NCBI GenBank assembly: GCA_003583745.1
Contig: QXPY01000002.1
Span: forward strand, 186,001 to 250,000
Length of the DNA stretch: 64,000 bases
Reading direction: 5' to 3'
From: Rhodocyclales bacterium GT-UBC
Lineage (GTDB): Bacteria > Pseudomonadota > Gammaproteobacteria > Burkholderiales > Rhodocyclaceae
How positions within the stretch are numbered: position 1 is the stretch's first letter; every line of letters begins with the position of its first letter. Under the pieces are notes generated by a model. That model saw only the letters and a list, made by a program, of their open reading frames with translations. It searched no databases and had not been told where the DNA came from. The translations under genes were made by a program, and so were the position numbers. This document shows positions 10,089 to 22,216 of this stretch, one piece after another.

Positions 10089-11981
10089 TTAGAGAACGAC
10101 CTGCGTGCCCAGTTCGACCACCCGGTTGCTCGGAATCTTGAAGAAGGCGGTCGCCGAACCGGCGTTGCGGAACATCGCCACGAAGATCTTTTCGCGCCAG
10201 AACGCCATTTCGGAACCGAGACGCGGAATCAGGGTTTCGCGACCGATGAAATAGGAGGTTTCGAGCGAATTGAACTCCAGGCCGGAATCGGCGCAGAGGG
10301 CGAGCGCTTCGGGAATGTTGGGATCGTCCTTGAAGCCGTACTGGACGATGACGCTCCAGAAGTTTTCCTTGAGTTGCCGCACCTCGACCCGGTCGATATC
10401 GGGGACGAAAGGCACATCGTAGAACTGCACCGAAACCAGCACCACCCGCTCGTGCAGTACCTTGTTGTGCATCAGGTTATGGAGCAGGGCATGCGGTACG
10501 CCGCGCGGATCGGCGTTGAGGAAGACGGCGGTCCCGGCGACCCGGGTCGGCATCGAGGAAGCCAGCGACTCGAGGAACAAGGAGAGTTCGAGACGCTCGC
10601 CCTTGAGACGGTCGGCCAGCAGCTGGCGGCCGCGCTTCCAGGTCGTCATCAGGACGAAGACGGCCATCCCGGCAACCAGCGGGAACCAGCCACCGTCGGG
10701 AATCTTCAGGATGTTGGCGGCAAGGAAGACGAGCTCGACGGCGAGGAAGCAGGAGAACAGCAAAATGGCCCGCGTCCAGCCCCATTTCCAGGTGCGCGCC
10801 ACGACGACGCTGGCCAGGATGGAGGTGATCACCATGTCGCCGGTCACCGCGATGCCGTAGGCGGCCGCCAGATTGTTCGAGGACTTGAAACCGAGGACGA
10901 GGATCATCACCGCCAGCATCAAGCCCCAGTTGACCGCCGGCAGGTAGATCTGCCCGGCCTCCTTCTCCGAGGTGTGCTGCACTTCCATGCGCGGCACGAA
11001 ACCGAGCTGCATGGCTTGGCGCGTCACCGAGAAGGCCCCTGAAATGACGGCTTGCGAGGCAATCACCGTCGCTACCGTAGCCAGGCCGACCAGCGGATAC
11101 AAAGCCCAATCCGGCGCCGACAGGAAGAAGGGATTCTTGGCCGCTTCCGGCTCGACCAGGATCAGTGCGCCCTGGCCGAAATAATTGAGGACCAGCGCCG
11201 GCAGCACGAAGGAAAACCAGGCGCGCTGGATAGGCTTGCGGCCGAAATGCCCCATGTCGGCATAGAGCGCCTCGGCCCCGGTGACGGCGAGCACGACATT
11301 GCCCATCGCCACCAGCGCCAAAGCCTTGTTGGCGAACAGGAACTCCAGGCCGTAAAGCGGATTGAGCGCATGCAGGATGGCCGGATGATCGACGATGTTG
11401 TGCAGGCCGAGCAGGGCCAGCGTGCTGAACCAGACCACCATGACCGGCCCGAAGAAGGCGCCGACGACGGCCGTGCCGCTGCGCTGGACGAAGAACAGCC
11501 CGAACAGGACGACCATGGTGATCGGAATGACGAAAGGCTTGAAGGCCGGCGTCGCCACCTCCAGCCCTTCGACCGCCGACAGCACCGACATCGCCGGCGT
11601 CACCATGCCGTCGCCGTAGAACATCGCGGCACCGAGGATGCCGATGATCATGATCGCCTTCATCTGCTTCGGCTTGCCCTGCGCCTCATGCAAGGCCAGT
11701 GCGATCATCGCCATGATGCCGCCCTCGCCACGATTGTCGGCGCGCATGATGTAGATGACGTACTTCACCGAAACGATGATCAGCAGCGCCCAGAAAAACA
11801 AGGACAGGCTGCCGAAGATATTCGCTTCGGTGACCGGAATCGGATGATTGCCGGCAAAGACCTCCTTCATGGCATACAAGGGACTGGTGCCGATGTCGCC
11901 ATAAACCACGCCCAAGGCAGCCAAGGCCAATACGGCAAGGCGCTTGCCGGACAATTCGCCGGCCTGATCCTGATTACTCAT
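10089..11981 (-). CDS. kup: Low-affinity potassium uptake protein Kup
   Basis: Kup (630 aa) is a K+/H+ symporter of the inner membrane. The start of the family signature, [14 protein letters not shown], lies at about residues 19-32; about twelve hydrophobic helices follow, then a C-terminal cytoplasmic region. Both the length and the order of conserved blocks ([21 protein letters not shown] [26 protein letters not shown]) match the family. The ATG is preceded by AGGGGA at a proper distance. It is followed by the ynfA-like gene. Upstream, 83 bp separate it from the HDOD gene on the same strand. Confidence 0.96.
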   Translation of the reverse strand: MSNQDQAGELSGKRLAVLALAALGVVYGDIGTSPLYAMKEVFAGNHPIPVTEANIFGSLSLFFWALLIIVSVKYVIYIMRADNRGEGGIMAMIALALHEAQGKPKQMKAIMIIGILGAAMFYGDGMVTPAMSVLSAVEGLEVATPAFKPFVIPITMVVLFGLFFVQRSGTAVVGAFFGPVMVVWFSTLALLGLHNIVDHPAILHALNPLYGLEFLFANKALALVAMGNVVLAVTGAEALYADMGHFGRKPIQRAWFSFVLPALVLNYFGQGALILVEPEAAKNPFFLSAPDWALYPLVGLATVATVIASQAVISGAFSVTRQAMQLGFVPRMEVQHTSEKEAGQIYLPAVNWGLMLAVMILVLGFKSSNNLAAAYGIAVTGDMVITSILASVVVARTWKWGWTRAILLFSCFLAVELVFLAANILKIPDGGWFPLVAGMAVFVLMTTWKRGRQLLADRLKGERLELSLFLESLASSMPTRVAGTAVFLNADPRGVPHALLHNLMHNKVLHERVVLVSVQFYDVPFVPDIDRVEVRQLKENFWSVIVQYGFKDDPNIPEALALCADSGLEFNSLETSYFIGRETLIPRLGSEMAFWREKIFVAMFRNAGSATAFFKIPSNRVVELGTQVVL

Positions 11982-12064
11982 TGCTTCCCCTGCTCACCCG
12001 CCGACCAGACTGCCGGACCAGGCATGAATCCATTGCTGCGATACGCCCGCCCGCGGCGAGCGCC

Positions 12065-12913
12065 TTAACCACCCAACGCTGCCTTCAGGGAGAGAACCTC
12101 TTCCTCGGACTCGGCGATGATCTCGTTCAGGGTATCGGTATCGATGATGTCTTCCAGCATCGACGTATCGACCGCCTCCCCGAACTCGGGGTCGCGCCAG
12201 CTGGAGGTGCGGTTGGCGATCTTGTTGGCGACGTAGAGCACATCCGACAGGTTCTTGATCTCGCTGATCGGGCGATCCGTCTCGTGCTCCTGCACCGCAG
12301 TCAGCACCGACTCCGGCTGGCCCAGGGCGGACAACAAGGCATGGCCGATATTGTCGTGCCAACCGACGAGCAAGGCGTGCAACTCATGTTTGTCGTTCAC
12401 CAACTCCGGGAAGTTGGCGGCGCGCGACATCAGGTAGAACACCCCGAGATCGTGCACAAGACCGGCAAACATCGCTTCGTCGCCATTGATCTTGGCGACC
12501 TTGCGGGCCAGCACCCGGCACAGCGCGGCGACATGGGAGGTGTGTTCCCACAGCTTCTTCGAAATACCTTCGAATGCCTGCATCTGCTTCGACTTGAGCA
12601 ATTGCTCCATGGCCACGGCGAAGGAAACGGTACGTACCGCCTCCATGCCGACCCGGACGATGGCATTCTTGACGTCGGCAATTTCCCGACCGGACGGATT
12701 GAGTGCGACCGAATTCGACATGCGGATGATCTTGGCGCTCATCAAGGGCTCGGCCCCCACCAGCTTGGCCAACTGTTCGACGCTAAGGTTGGGATCCTTC
12801 AGCGCGGAGCGCACCTGGAAAGTGATATCGAGAAAAGTCGGGAACGTGATCTCGTTGCCGGACAAATCCTTGGCAATATCTTCGAGAATCTTGAAGGTGA
12901 TGGCGTTGGACAT
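12065..12913 (-). CDS. HDOD domain signalling protein
   Basis: This cytoplasmic protein of 282 aa is almost wholly an HDOD domain, a degenerate HD-type fold found in bacterial signalling proteins. Visible features are PTFLDITFQVRSALKDPNLS, the conserved AKIIRMSNSVALNP segment and HTSHVAALCRVLA, with GLVHDLGVFYLM retaining an HD pair. No EAL, GGDEF or receiver domain is attached. I chose the start MSNAITF because AAGGA precedes it at the right distance; the open frame continues 117 bp upstream in sequence without family character. The exact role is unknown; relatives act in cyclic-di-GMP or motility control. Confidence 0.88.
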   Translation of the reverse strand: MSNAITFKILEDIAKDLSGNEITFPTFLDITFQVRSALKDPNLSVEQLAKLVGAEPLMSAKIIRMSNSVALNPSGREIADVKNAIVRVGMEAVRTVSFAVAMEQLLKSKQMQAFEGISKKLWEHTSHVAALCRVLARKVAKINGDEAMFAGLVHDLGVFYLMSRAANFPELVNDKHELHALLVGWHDNIGHALLSALGQPESVLTAVQEHETDRPISEIKNLSDVLYVANKIANRTSSWRDPEFGEAVDTSMLEDIIDTDTLNEIIAESEEEVLSLKAALGG

Positions 12914-13216
12914 ACTTTTATCCTTGGTGCGGCGCCCATGGGCAGCCAGCCGGAAATGATCGTCTCTAGGGAGGACGTCGTGCCGCCCACCACCCCTGGA
13001 TGGACAAACCCCAAGCACGACAGTTTTCAAACAACTTTCGCCATTTTACAACCAGCCGGCCCCAAGTCGCACCGTTGGCACTGCAAGCCGCTCGGACGGA
13101 GCGGCTCCGACGCGCTTGCCGCCCCGTCCGGCCAAGACGGCAAGTCGGCACGCCCCGCCTGCAGGCAGGGCCAAGATCGTCGATAATGCGCTCCCTGCCA
13201 TCGACCGGATCACCCC
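12914..13216. other. Divergent intergenic region, HDOD gene / cytochrome c'
   Basis: This 303-bp gap should hold the promoters for the HDOD gene (leftward) and the cytochrome gene (rightward). A GATAAT box at 13182-13187 is a possible -10 for the cytochrome gene, but no good -35 accompanies it. An AT-richer patch at about 13018-13055 could serve the HDOD gene. I see no protein-coding or RNA gene here. Confidence 0.4.
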
Positions 13217-13663
13217 ATGCCACGCCCCCATCTGCTGCTTGCCCTGCTCCTGCCCATCGTCCTGGCCGGTTGCGGCGAGCCCGAAGACACGCGCCCAGGG
13301 CAACCTGTCGCCCACCGGCGAGCCGCTTTCAACAAGATTCTCAAGGCTTTCGAACCGATGGGCGTGCAGTTGCGCGACGGCCACTACGATGCGGACAAGT
13401 TCGTCACCCAGTCCCGCCAACTGGCCGATTTGGCGGACAGTCCCTGGCCTTATTTTGCCGCCGACACCCATTACCCGCCGACGCGCGCCAAGGCCGCCGT
13501 GTGGAGCGAGGCGGAGCGCTTCGAAAAGGCCCGCCAGGATTTCCTGCACGCCACCAAGGCACTGGTCGCCGCCGCCGACAGCCGCAACGCCGAACAGGTC
13601 AAGCAAGCCTACGACGCAGTTCATGGCAGCTGCCGCAACTGCCACAAGGCGTTCAAGGACTAG
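13217..13663 (+). CDS. Cytochrome c' family lipoprotein
   Basis: This 148-aa protein has an N-terminal lipoprotein signal with lipobox LAGC (C19), so it is probably anchored on the periplasmic face of a membrane. The rest forms the four-helix pattern of cytochrome c', with the haem-binding motif CRNCH (C139, C142, H143) almost at the C-terminus, as the family requires. Cytochromes c' bind NO and other gases, and roles in NO tolerance are known for some. A lipid-anchored form is less usual than a soluble periplasmic one. It is convergent with the TonB-like gene, with 9 bp between the stops. Confidence 0.87.
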   Translation: MPRPHLLLALLLPIVLAGCGEPEDTRPGQPVAHRRAAFNKILKAFEPMGVQLRDGHYDADKFVTQSRQLADLADSPWPYFAADTHYPPTRAKAAVWSEAERFEKARQDFLHATKALVAAADSRNAEQVKQAYDAVHGSCRNCHKAFKD

Positions 13664-13672
13664 GCGCCCCGC

Positions 13673-14494
13673 TCAGCAAGCGCGCCCATCGGTGCGCGAA
13701 AAACCCAGACCGCCTTCGCCCCGCCCCGGCCGAATGCAGATCGTCACACCGAGCGAACGGGCCGCCCGGTCGATGTCGGGCGGGAAAGGCGAAAACGGCA
13801 CGGCGCGCTCGACGACGCTGCGGATGAAAGCGATCTCGACCGCCTGATCCGCCGCATTGAGCACCTCGAAGGACTTCAGGCTGCCATCCGGATTCAGGCG
13901 GAACTGCACTGCTGCAGCCTGCACGCCGCGCGCCCGCGGATCGTTTTGCGTAAAGCCGGCGCTCCGGTTCAGGCGGCGAACCAAGGCGTCGAGATACATT
14001 TCCAGGCTGAACGGATCAACTGGCGGACTGTTCGGACGCATCTCCAGCACCGCCAGCTTGTCCGCTTCCTGGGCCGCCATCTGCCGGGCAGCGGTCCGCG
14101 CCAGCGCAATCGATCGCTCGGCCAGCGACGGCTTCGTCGTCCGCCGGGCCTGGACGGCAAGCTCGTCGAGAAAGCCATCCATCTCGGCCTTTTCGGCCAC
14201 CGACCAGGTCGGCTGGCTGCTTGGCGCCAGCAACACCGGCGTGCTACGGCGTACCGTGCGCCCGCTTTTTTTCCTCGCCGGCGCCGCCGGCATCATCGGC
14301 GGCGTGGCCGGCGCGACAGCCGTCACGGCTGCCGCGGCCAAGGTCGCCTCCAGTCGGGCGAGCGGCGCCCCCCGCCCTTCCGGCGTTCGCTGCGGAACCA
14401 GCAGCAGCAAAGCGTGCACCAGCAGCGATACGGCAAATGATCCGGCCAGCAAGCGCCGCTCAGGCGATTTAATCGAACAAGGCATGGCCGGCAT
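13673..14494 (-). CDS. TonB C-terminal-like envelope protein
   Basis: This protein of about 273 aa has one N-terminal transmembrane helix (SFAVSLLVHALLLLVP, preceded by a TonB-like SPERRLLAGS), a Pro/Ala-rich stretch, and a C-terminal domain in which LNPDGSLKSFEVLNAADQAVE and VPFSPFPPDI resemble the TonB/TolA C-terminal fold. Such proteins connect inner-membrane energy to outer-membrane receptors, or act like TolA. No exbB/exbD or receptor gene lies next to it. The start is uncertain: ATG codons at 14494 and 14485 are both possible, and I prefer 14494 because of a GGGG upstream. The frame is open further still. Confidence 0.62.
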   Translation of the reverse strand: MPAMPCSIKSPERRLLAGSFAVSLLVHALLLLVPQRTPEGRGAPLARLEATLAAAAVTAVAPATPPMMPAAPARKKSGRTVRRSTPVLLAPSSQPTWSVAEKAEMDGFLDELAVQARRTTKPSLAERSIALARTAARQMAAQEADKLAVLEMRPNSPPVDPFSLEMYLDALVRRLNRSAGFTQNDPRARGVQAAAVQFRLNPDGSLKSFEVLNAADQAVEIAFIRSVVERAVPFSPFPPDIDRAARSLGVTICIRPGRGEGGLGFSRTDGRAC

Positions 14495-14640
14495 TCTAAG
14501 CCCCGGACAAGCGCCGCCCGCACCCGAACGAATCATTCCGAAGACAGCCCTGGCGAGGCCTCACGCTCGACATCCATCGCCGACAGGCCAAAAGTCGCCA
14601 GCAGAGCGCCGCGAACACCCAGCGGAACGCCGCCAGCTAT

Positions 14641-14668
14641 TTGAAAATTAAGACTTTTGAGCTACAAT
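14641..14668 (+). promoter_or_regulatory. Sigma-70 promoter for the small winged-helix-like gene
   Basis: TTGAAA (14641-14646) and TACAAT (14663-14668) are separated by 16 bp in a locally AT-rich patch that stands out from the GC-rich surroundings. Transcription from about 14675 would give a leader of roughly 137 nt. Confidence 0.6.
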
Positions 14669-14694
14669 ATTCGATTGGCTGAAAAATCCAGACC

Positions 14695-14714
14695 CACCCC
14701 ATTTGGATGGGGTG
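14695..14714 (+). promoter_or_regulatory. Leader hairpin
   Basis: CACCCCAT-TTGG-ATGGGGTG is a perfect 8-bp stem with a 4-nt loop, about 20 nt into the predicted transcript and about 100 nt before the start codon at 14812. There is no T-run, so it is not an ordinary terminator. It may be an RNA structure or a dyad operator. Apart from this hairpin and the promoter, the 317-bp stretch 14495-14811 holds nothing I recognise. Confidence 0.45.
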
Positions 14715-14811
14715 CGTTGAACCAAGTCCGGCATCCCCCTGCCTGAATTCGGTCACGCACCCGGCACCCCGGCATTCGCCGTACCAGCCCCAATCAAGTA
14801 AAGGACCCCCG

Positions 14812-15069
14812 ATGCATACAGCCCAGGTTTTTGAGTATCTCAAGAAACACGGCCAGTTGCTCGATTCGGAAATTGCCTCGGCAACCGGCATCGAACTGGA
14901 ACAGGTACGCATATCCATTTCCCAGCTCTCATCGCAAGGCGAAATCTCGCGCTGCACCGTGACCAGCTTCAAGAACGGCCAGCCGTTCGAAGCCATCCAG
15001 TGCCGCATTTTCGGCTATTTTCCGCCCGCCACGCCGGGCCGCAAACCGGCGACCAAGGTCAAGGATTAA
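14812..15069 (+). CDS. Small winged-helix-like DNA-binding protein
   Basis: This 85-aa protein begins with a helix-turn-helix-like stretch: VFEYLKKHGQLLDSEIASATG, then IELEQVRISISQLSSQGEIS. The latter resembles the recognition helix and wing of FaeA/PapI- or MarR-type winged helices. A basic tail (GRKPATKVKD) follows. A clear AAAGGA ribosome site precedes the ATG. It stands alone, with its own promoter and a 137-nt leader and with two strong hairpins behind it, and could be an autoregulated transcription factor. The target is unknown; I do not recognise a named family with certainty. Confidence 0.72.
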   Translation: MHTAQVFEYLKKHGQLLDSEIASATGIELEQVRISISQLSSQGEISRCTVTSFKNGQPFEAIQCRIFGYFPPATPGRKPATKVKD

Positions 15070-15082
15070 GCCGTCCTGCGCC

Positions 15083-15108
15083 GGCGCTTCGGTTGAAGCC
15101 GAAGCGCC
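15083..15108. repeat. Strong inverted repeat after the winged-helix gene
   Basis: GGCGCTTCGG-TTGAAG-CCGAAGCGCC is a perfect 10-bp stem beginning 14 bp after the stop codon. It lacks a U-tract, so it could stabilise the 3' end of the mRNA or act as a terminator only with a cofactor. Confidence 0.55.
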
Positions 15109-15123
15109 CGGCCCTGGCGTTTC

Positions 15124-15143
15124 GTCCGGATAGCTGTCCGGAC
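15124..15143. repeat. Second inverted repeat between the winged-helix gene and uvrA
   Basis: GTCCGGA-TAGCTG-TCCGGAC is a perfect 7-bp stem, 15 bp after the hairpin at 15083-15108. It may form a double structure with its neighbour. It does not fit the LexA consensus (CTGT-N8-ACAG). Confidence 0.5.
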
Positions 15144-15223
15144 AACGCCCCCAACGCGACACGCTTCGGCTCGCCCACCACCATGCCGCGCCGGCCAGCT
15201 CCCTAGAAGCACCGGGTTTTGCG

Positions 15224-15229
15224 TATAGT
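15224..15229 (+). promoter_or_regulatory. Possible -10 element for uvrA
   Basis: TATAGT, preceded by TTTTGCG, lies 31 bp before the uvrA start codon. A convincing -35 box is not visible, and no SOS box is present in the 190-bp gap. Confidence 0.35.
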
Positions 15230-15260
15230 TTCGCCTTTCCCAACCCCGAACAGAACAGCG

Positions 15261-18082
<2,822 letters not shown>

Positions 18083-18086
<4 letters not shown>

Positions 18087-18457
18087 ACGACGCCGCCGCC
18101 TTCAAGGGCAAAAAAGGCCTGGTTCGCCTGTGGAATGCGCTGGGCTACTCCCGCGACGGACTCGTTGCCGCCTGGCAGAACGAAGCCGCCTTCCGCGAGG
18201 AAGTGCTGCTCGCCATCATCACCCTGCCCCTCGCCCTCTACCTCGGCAAAACCGGCCCCGAACGCGCCCTGCTGATTGGCAGCATCATCCTCGTCCTGAT
18301 CGTCGAAATCCTCAATTCGGCGGTCGAAGCGGTGGTCGACAAGGCCTCGCCGGAGAAGCACGAACTGGCCAAGCGAGCCAAGGACATGGGCAGCGCCGCC
18401 GTGCTGCTCAGCCTGGTCAACGCAGCCGCTGTCTGGGGCAGCATCCTGTTGTTCTGA
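18083..18457 (+). CDS. dgkA: Diacylglycerol kinase
   Basis: DgkA (124 aa) is a small inner-membrane enzyme that rephosphorylates diacylglycerol released during membrane-derived oligosaccharide and envelope modification. It has three transmembrane helices; the conserved NEAAFREE at about residues 33-40 and [15 protein letters not shown] in the second half contain the catalytic acids. The start is set by the 4-bp overlap with uvrA. A terminator follows. Confidence 0.95.
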
Positions 18458-18520
18458 ACGGTCAGACGCTGGTCAGCCGACTGGTGCAGGATGCAAGTGC
18501 AACTCCTCCAGGCAGTATTG

Positions 18521-18545
18521 GGCCCGCCGCTGGCGGGCCTTTTTT
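18521..18545 (+). terminator. Rho-independent terminator of uvrA-dgkA
   Basis: GGCCCGCC-GCT-GGCGGGCC (8-bp perfect stem) is followed by six T. It ends exactly where the convergent SRPBCC gene stops. Confidence 0.92.
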
Positions 18546-19117
18546 CAACGTGAGCTTTTTAAGCGCTGCCGCCGCTCCATTTCCCGAACGATCGCGGAAA
18601 ACTGTTCAGCCAGTTCCTGGCGCAACACATTGACGCCAAGACTGCTCGGCACCCACTGTGCCGGCACCATCTCGACCCGATACTCCAGGCGCGTGACGCG
18701 CCCCTCGCCCTGAATGCGCATTTCGCTGCGCATCGACCTTGCCGAACCGGAAAGCGCCTGCGCCAGGATGCGACCGTCAGCCAGGACCTCGATCCGGCGC
18801 TCCGATTCGAAACTGAAGTTGAACGGCCCGACATTGGCAACGCCGCGTTGAGCCACCCGATACACGTTGCCCGTCCTGGCCAGCACCGTACTGCTCGACA
18901 GATTCGGCACGAAATCGGCCATATGCTCGAAATCGGTCAGCACCTCCTGCGCCACACCGGATGTGACGGGAACGTGCAGCACGAAACCGGCGGTGTAGCG
19001 ACCGTCGCGATAATCGACCTGGACCTCGTCCACTTCGAGCACTGCCGACTCAACGGCCGCGCCCAGGCCGAAACAGCAGCAGCAGAGAAGAACGGCGGCC
19101 AGGTCGCGAAAACGCAT
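18545..19117 (-). CDS. SRPBCC (START/polyketide cyclase-like) periplasmic protein
   Basis: This 190-aa protein has an N-terminal signal peptide with an unusual run of four cysteines (LLCCCCFGLG). The mature part resembles a START/SRPBCC ligand-binding fold: VLTDFEHMADFVPNLSSS and, further on, LEYRVEMVPAQWVPSSLG. Such domains bind lipids or other hydrophobic molecules. Its start lies 9 bp after the czcA-like stop codon on the same strand, so it is probably the last gene of the efflux operon. A role in metal tolerance is not evident. Confidence 0.75.
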   Translation of the reverse strand: MRFRDLAAVLLCCCCFGLGAAVESAVLEVDEVQVDYRDGRYTAGFVLHVPVTSGVAQEVLTDFEHMADFVPNLSSSTVLARTGNVYRVAQRGVANVGPFNFSFESERRIEVLADGRILAQALSGSARSMRSEMRIQGEGRVTRLEYRVEMVPAQWVPSSLGVNVLRQELAEQFSAIVREMERRQRLKSSR

Positions 19118-19126
19118 GGCGTACGC

Positions 19127-22100
19127 TCAGTGCAAGGCCCTGGCCAGTCGCGGATGGGTGGCCACGAAGTAATACAGCGCCGGCAGCACGAACAAGGTGA
19201 GGAGCGTCGCCGAGATCAGGCCGCCGATGACGACCAGCGCCAACGGTCGCTGCGTTTCGGAACCGATGCCGTGCGACAGCGCCATCGGCACCAGCCCGAG
19301 CATCGCGAGCAGCGCCGTCATCAGTACCGTGCGCAAGCGCGACAAGGCGCCCTGGAAGACCGACTGGTAGGCGTCCAGTCCCTGCTTCTTGAGCTGGTTG
19401 ATGTAGCTGACCATGACCACGCCGTTCAACACCGCCTGCCCGAACAGCGCAATGAAGCCGATGGCCGCCGAGACGGAAAGCGGGATGCCGGTGAGCAGCA
19501 GCGCGAAGATGCCGCCGATCAGCGCGAAGGGAATGTTGCAGATGATGATCAGCGCATCGCGGAAGGATTCGAAGGCATCGAAAAGCAACACGAAGATGAG
19601 CAGGATGGAGAGCGGCACCACCAGCATCAGGCGCTTCATCGCCCGCTCCTGGTTTTCGAATTCGCCGGACCAGGTGATCGAATAGCCCTGCGGCAACTTG
19701 AGATCCTTGGCATTGTTCTGCATGTCGGCGACGACGCTGCCCATGTCCCGGTCGCGGATGAAGACGCCGATGGCAACCACCCGCTGCCCCGACTCGCGGG
19801 CGATGTTCATGGCGCCGCTGCCGAGCTTGAAGTCGACCAGGTTGGCCAGCGGCACCTGCGCCCCGGCCGGCGTCGGGATCAGGATGTCCTTCAACCGATC
19901 GAGCTGGCGCGAGGCCTCGTCGAGGCGCACGACGACGCTGAAATGGCGGTCGCCCTCCCACAACTCGGTGGCGGCCTTGCCGGCCAGCGCCGTTTCAACC
20001 ACGTCCTGCACATCCATCACGTTCAGCCCGTAGCGTGCCGCGGCGGCACGGTCGATTTCCAGCCGGTACTGCGGCAAATCGCCGTCGCGGTCGATAAAGG
20101 CGCGCACCACCCCCGGCACCTTGCCGATCCGGTCGAGCAACTGGTTGGCGGTGACTTTGAGGGTCGCCGTATCGTCGCCAAAAATCTTGATGACGATCTG
20201 GCCGTCGATCTGCGAAATCGACTCGAGAATCTGGTCGCGCACCGGCTGGCTGAAGCTGGGCTCGATGCCCGGCATGTCGTTCAGCTTGTCTTCCATGTCG
20301 CGCACCAGCTGTTCCTTGTTCATGCCCTTGCGCCACTGGCTGTCCGGCTTGAGGTCGACCAGCATCTCGGTCATGTTGATGTTCTTCGGATCGGTGCCGT
20401 CCTCGGGCCGCCCGCCCTTGGAAATCACCGCATTGACCTCGGGGAAGTCGGCGATGATGCGGCGCAGCTTGCGCAGCTCGCTTTTGGCTTCATCGACCGA
20501 CACCGAGGTCGGCAGGGTGATGTTGATCCAGATTGAGCCTTCGTTCAGTTCGGGCAGGAACTCGGTCCCCAGCTGCGGCACCAGCGCCGCGGTGACCGCC
20601 AGGGCGCCAAGGGCGATGGCCAGCACCCGCCGGGTATGGGACAACACCCACTTGAGCGCCGGCTCGTAGCGATCCATGAACCAGTGCATCAGCTTGGTTT
20701 CCTCATGCGGCACATTCTTGCGGAAGGCGATCTTGGAGAGGAAGGGCACCAGCGTCAGCGACAGGATCAGCGAGGTAATCAGCGCCGCCACCACGGAATA
20801 GGCCATCGGCGCGAAGATCTTCCCCTCGTGGCGCTGCATGGTGAAGATCGGCAGGTGGGCGACCATGATGATGATCATCGAGAACACGGTCGGCCGCCCG
20901 ATCTCCATCACCGCCTCCTGGATGGTGCGCGACTGCGGCCGATGGTCGTCGTCGCGCCTGGCTTCGCCCAGGCGGCGGAAGATGTTCTCGATGACGATCA
21001 CCGCCCCATCGACGATGATCCCGAAGTCCATCGCCCCCAGCGACAGCAGGTTGGCCGGAATGCCCACTGCCGAGAGGCCGATGAAGGTACCAAGCAGGGC
21101 CAACGGGATGATCGAGGCGACAATGCCAGCCGCCCGCAAGTCGGCCAGGAAGAGGTAGAGCACGAAGGTGACCAGCAAGGCCCCTTCGAGCAGGTTCATG
21201 AACACCGTTTTCAGCGTCTTGCTGATCAGCCAGGAACGGTCGTAGAAGGGCACGATCCTGACGCCGGGCGGCAAAGCCCCGTTGTTCAGCGTATCGACCT
21301 TGGCCTTCAGCGCCTCCAGCACCATCGACGGGTTCTCGTCCTTGCGCAGCAGCACGATGCCGGACACCACGTCATCCTGGTCGCCGTTGGCATCGCTGAT
21401 CCCGACGATACCCTGCTCCGGCACCCGCGACTCGACGACTTCGGCCAGATCGCGCACCAGTACCGGCGTGCCCTTGTTCTCGGCCACCACCACCTGGCCG
21501 ATGTCGGCCGAGGAGCGCAGCAGGCCGAGCGAGCGGATCAGGAACTGCTGCCGGCCCTGCGCCACCGAGCCGCCGCCGGCATTGGCATTGGCCCGCTGCA
21601 AGGCATTGAACAACTGCCCGATGGTCAGCTTGTAGTCTCGCAGCTTGGCCAGGTTGGGGCGTACTTCGTACTGGCGGATCGGGCCGCCCAGCGAGACGAC
21701 ATCGGCAATCCCCGGCACCTGCTTGATCTGGCGCGCCACCGTCCAGTCCTGGATGGCGCGGACTTCGCTCGGCTTCAGGCCGGGCGCCTCAATGCGGTAG
21801 CGGTAGATTTCCCCGGTGGCCGTCGCCGGCGGCGCCAGTTCGGGTTCGACGCCGGGCGGCAGATCGAGGCCGCGCAAGCGCTCCTCGACCAGTTGCCGGG
21901 CCATGAACAGGCTCGGCTTCTCGTCGAAGGTGACGACGATGAAGGACAGCCCGAACTGCGTGTGCGAGAACATCCGGATCGAATTCGGCACGCCGGAAAG
22001 GGCGATTTCAAGCGGGATGGTGACCTGCTTCTCGACCTCTTCCGGCGCCCGGCCGGGGTAAAGCGAAATGACCGTCACCTGGGTATCGGTGACATCGGGA

Positions 22101-22216
22101 AAGGCTTCGATCGGCAAATTCTTGAAGGCGGTGATGCCGACGCCGATAAACAGCACCAGCCCGAGAATGACGAAGAGCGGCTGGTTGAGCGCGAAATGGA
22201 CGATGCGCTTGATCAT
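19127..22216 (-). CDS. CzcA/CusA-family heavy-metal RND efflux pump
   Basis: This inner-membrane proton/metal antiporter (1029 aa) of the HME-RND family has about twelve transmembrane helices and two large periplasmic loops. The fourth helix reads DFGIIVDGAVIVIEN, the form found in divalent-cation pumps such as CzcA (Zn/Co/Cd), rather than the CusA form of Cu/Ag pumps; this points to Zn, Co, Cd or Ni, by family knowledge. The start MIKRIVHFALNQPLF overlaps the adaptor stop codon by 4 bp; a longer open frame upstream is the adaptor in another frame. It forms a tripartite pump with the two preceding genes. Confidence 0.93.
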   Translation of the reverse strand: MIKRIVHFALNQPLFVILGLVLFIGVGITAFKNLPIEAFPDVTDTQVTVISLYPGRAPEEVEKQVTIPLEIALSGVPNSIRMFSHTQFGLSFIVVTFDEKPSLFMARQLVEERLRGLDLPPGVEPELAPPATATGEIYRYRIEAPGLKPSEVRAIQDWTVARQIKQVPGIADVVSLGGPIRQYEVRPNLAKLRDYKLTIGQLFNALQRANANAGGGSVAQGRQQFLIRSLGLLRSSADIGQVVVAENKGTPVLVRDLAEVVESRVPEQGIVGISDANGDQDDVVSGIVLLRKDENPSMVLEALKAKVDTLNNGALPPGVRIVPFYDRSWLISKTLKTVFMNLLEGALLVTFVLYLFLADLRAAGIVASIIPLALLGTFIGLSAVGIPANLLSLGAMDFGIIVDGAVIVIENIFRRLGEARRDDDHRPQSRTIQEAVMEIGRPTVFSMIIIMVAHLPIFTMQRHEGKIFAPMAYSVVAALITSLILSLTLVPFLSKIAFRKNVPHEETKLMHWFMDRYEPALKWVLSHTRRVLAIALGALAVTAALVPQLGTEFLPELNEGSIWINITLPTSVSVDEAKSELRKLRRIIADFPEVNAVISKGGRPEDGTDPKNINMTEMLVDLKPDSQWRKGMNKEQLVRDMEDKLNDMPGIEPSFSQPVRDQILESISQIDGQIVIKIFGDDTATLKVTANQLLDRIGKVPGVVRAFIDRDGDLPQYRLEIDRAAAARYGLNVMDVQDVVETALAGKAATELWEGDRHFSVVVRLDEASRQLDRLKDILIPTPAGAQVPLANLVDFKLGSGAMNIARESGQRVVAIGVFIRDRDMGSVVADMQNNAKDLKLPQGYSITWSGEFENQERAMKRLMLVVPLSILLIFVLLFDAFESFRDALIIICNIPFALIGGIFALLLTGIPLSVSAAIGFIALFGQAVLNGVVMVSYINQLKKQGLDAYQSVFQGALSRLRTVLMTALLAMLGLVPMALSHGIGSETQRPLALVVIGGLISATLLTLFVLPALYYFVATHPRLARALH

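Noticed and set aside
15124..15145. Possible LexA (SOS) box before uvrA
   Set aside because: CTGTCCGGACAA has only 4 bp between CTGT and ACA, not the CTGT-N8-ACAG form.
18521..18545. Hairpin as terminator for the SRPBCC gene too
   Set aside because: On the minus strand the stem is followed by CAATACTGCC and not by T residues, so only the dgkA side is supported.
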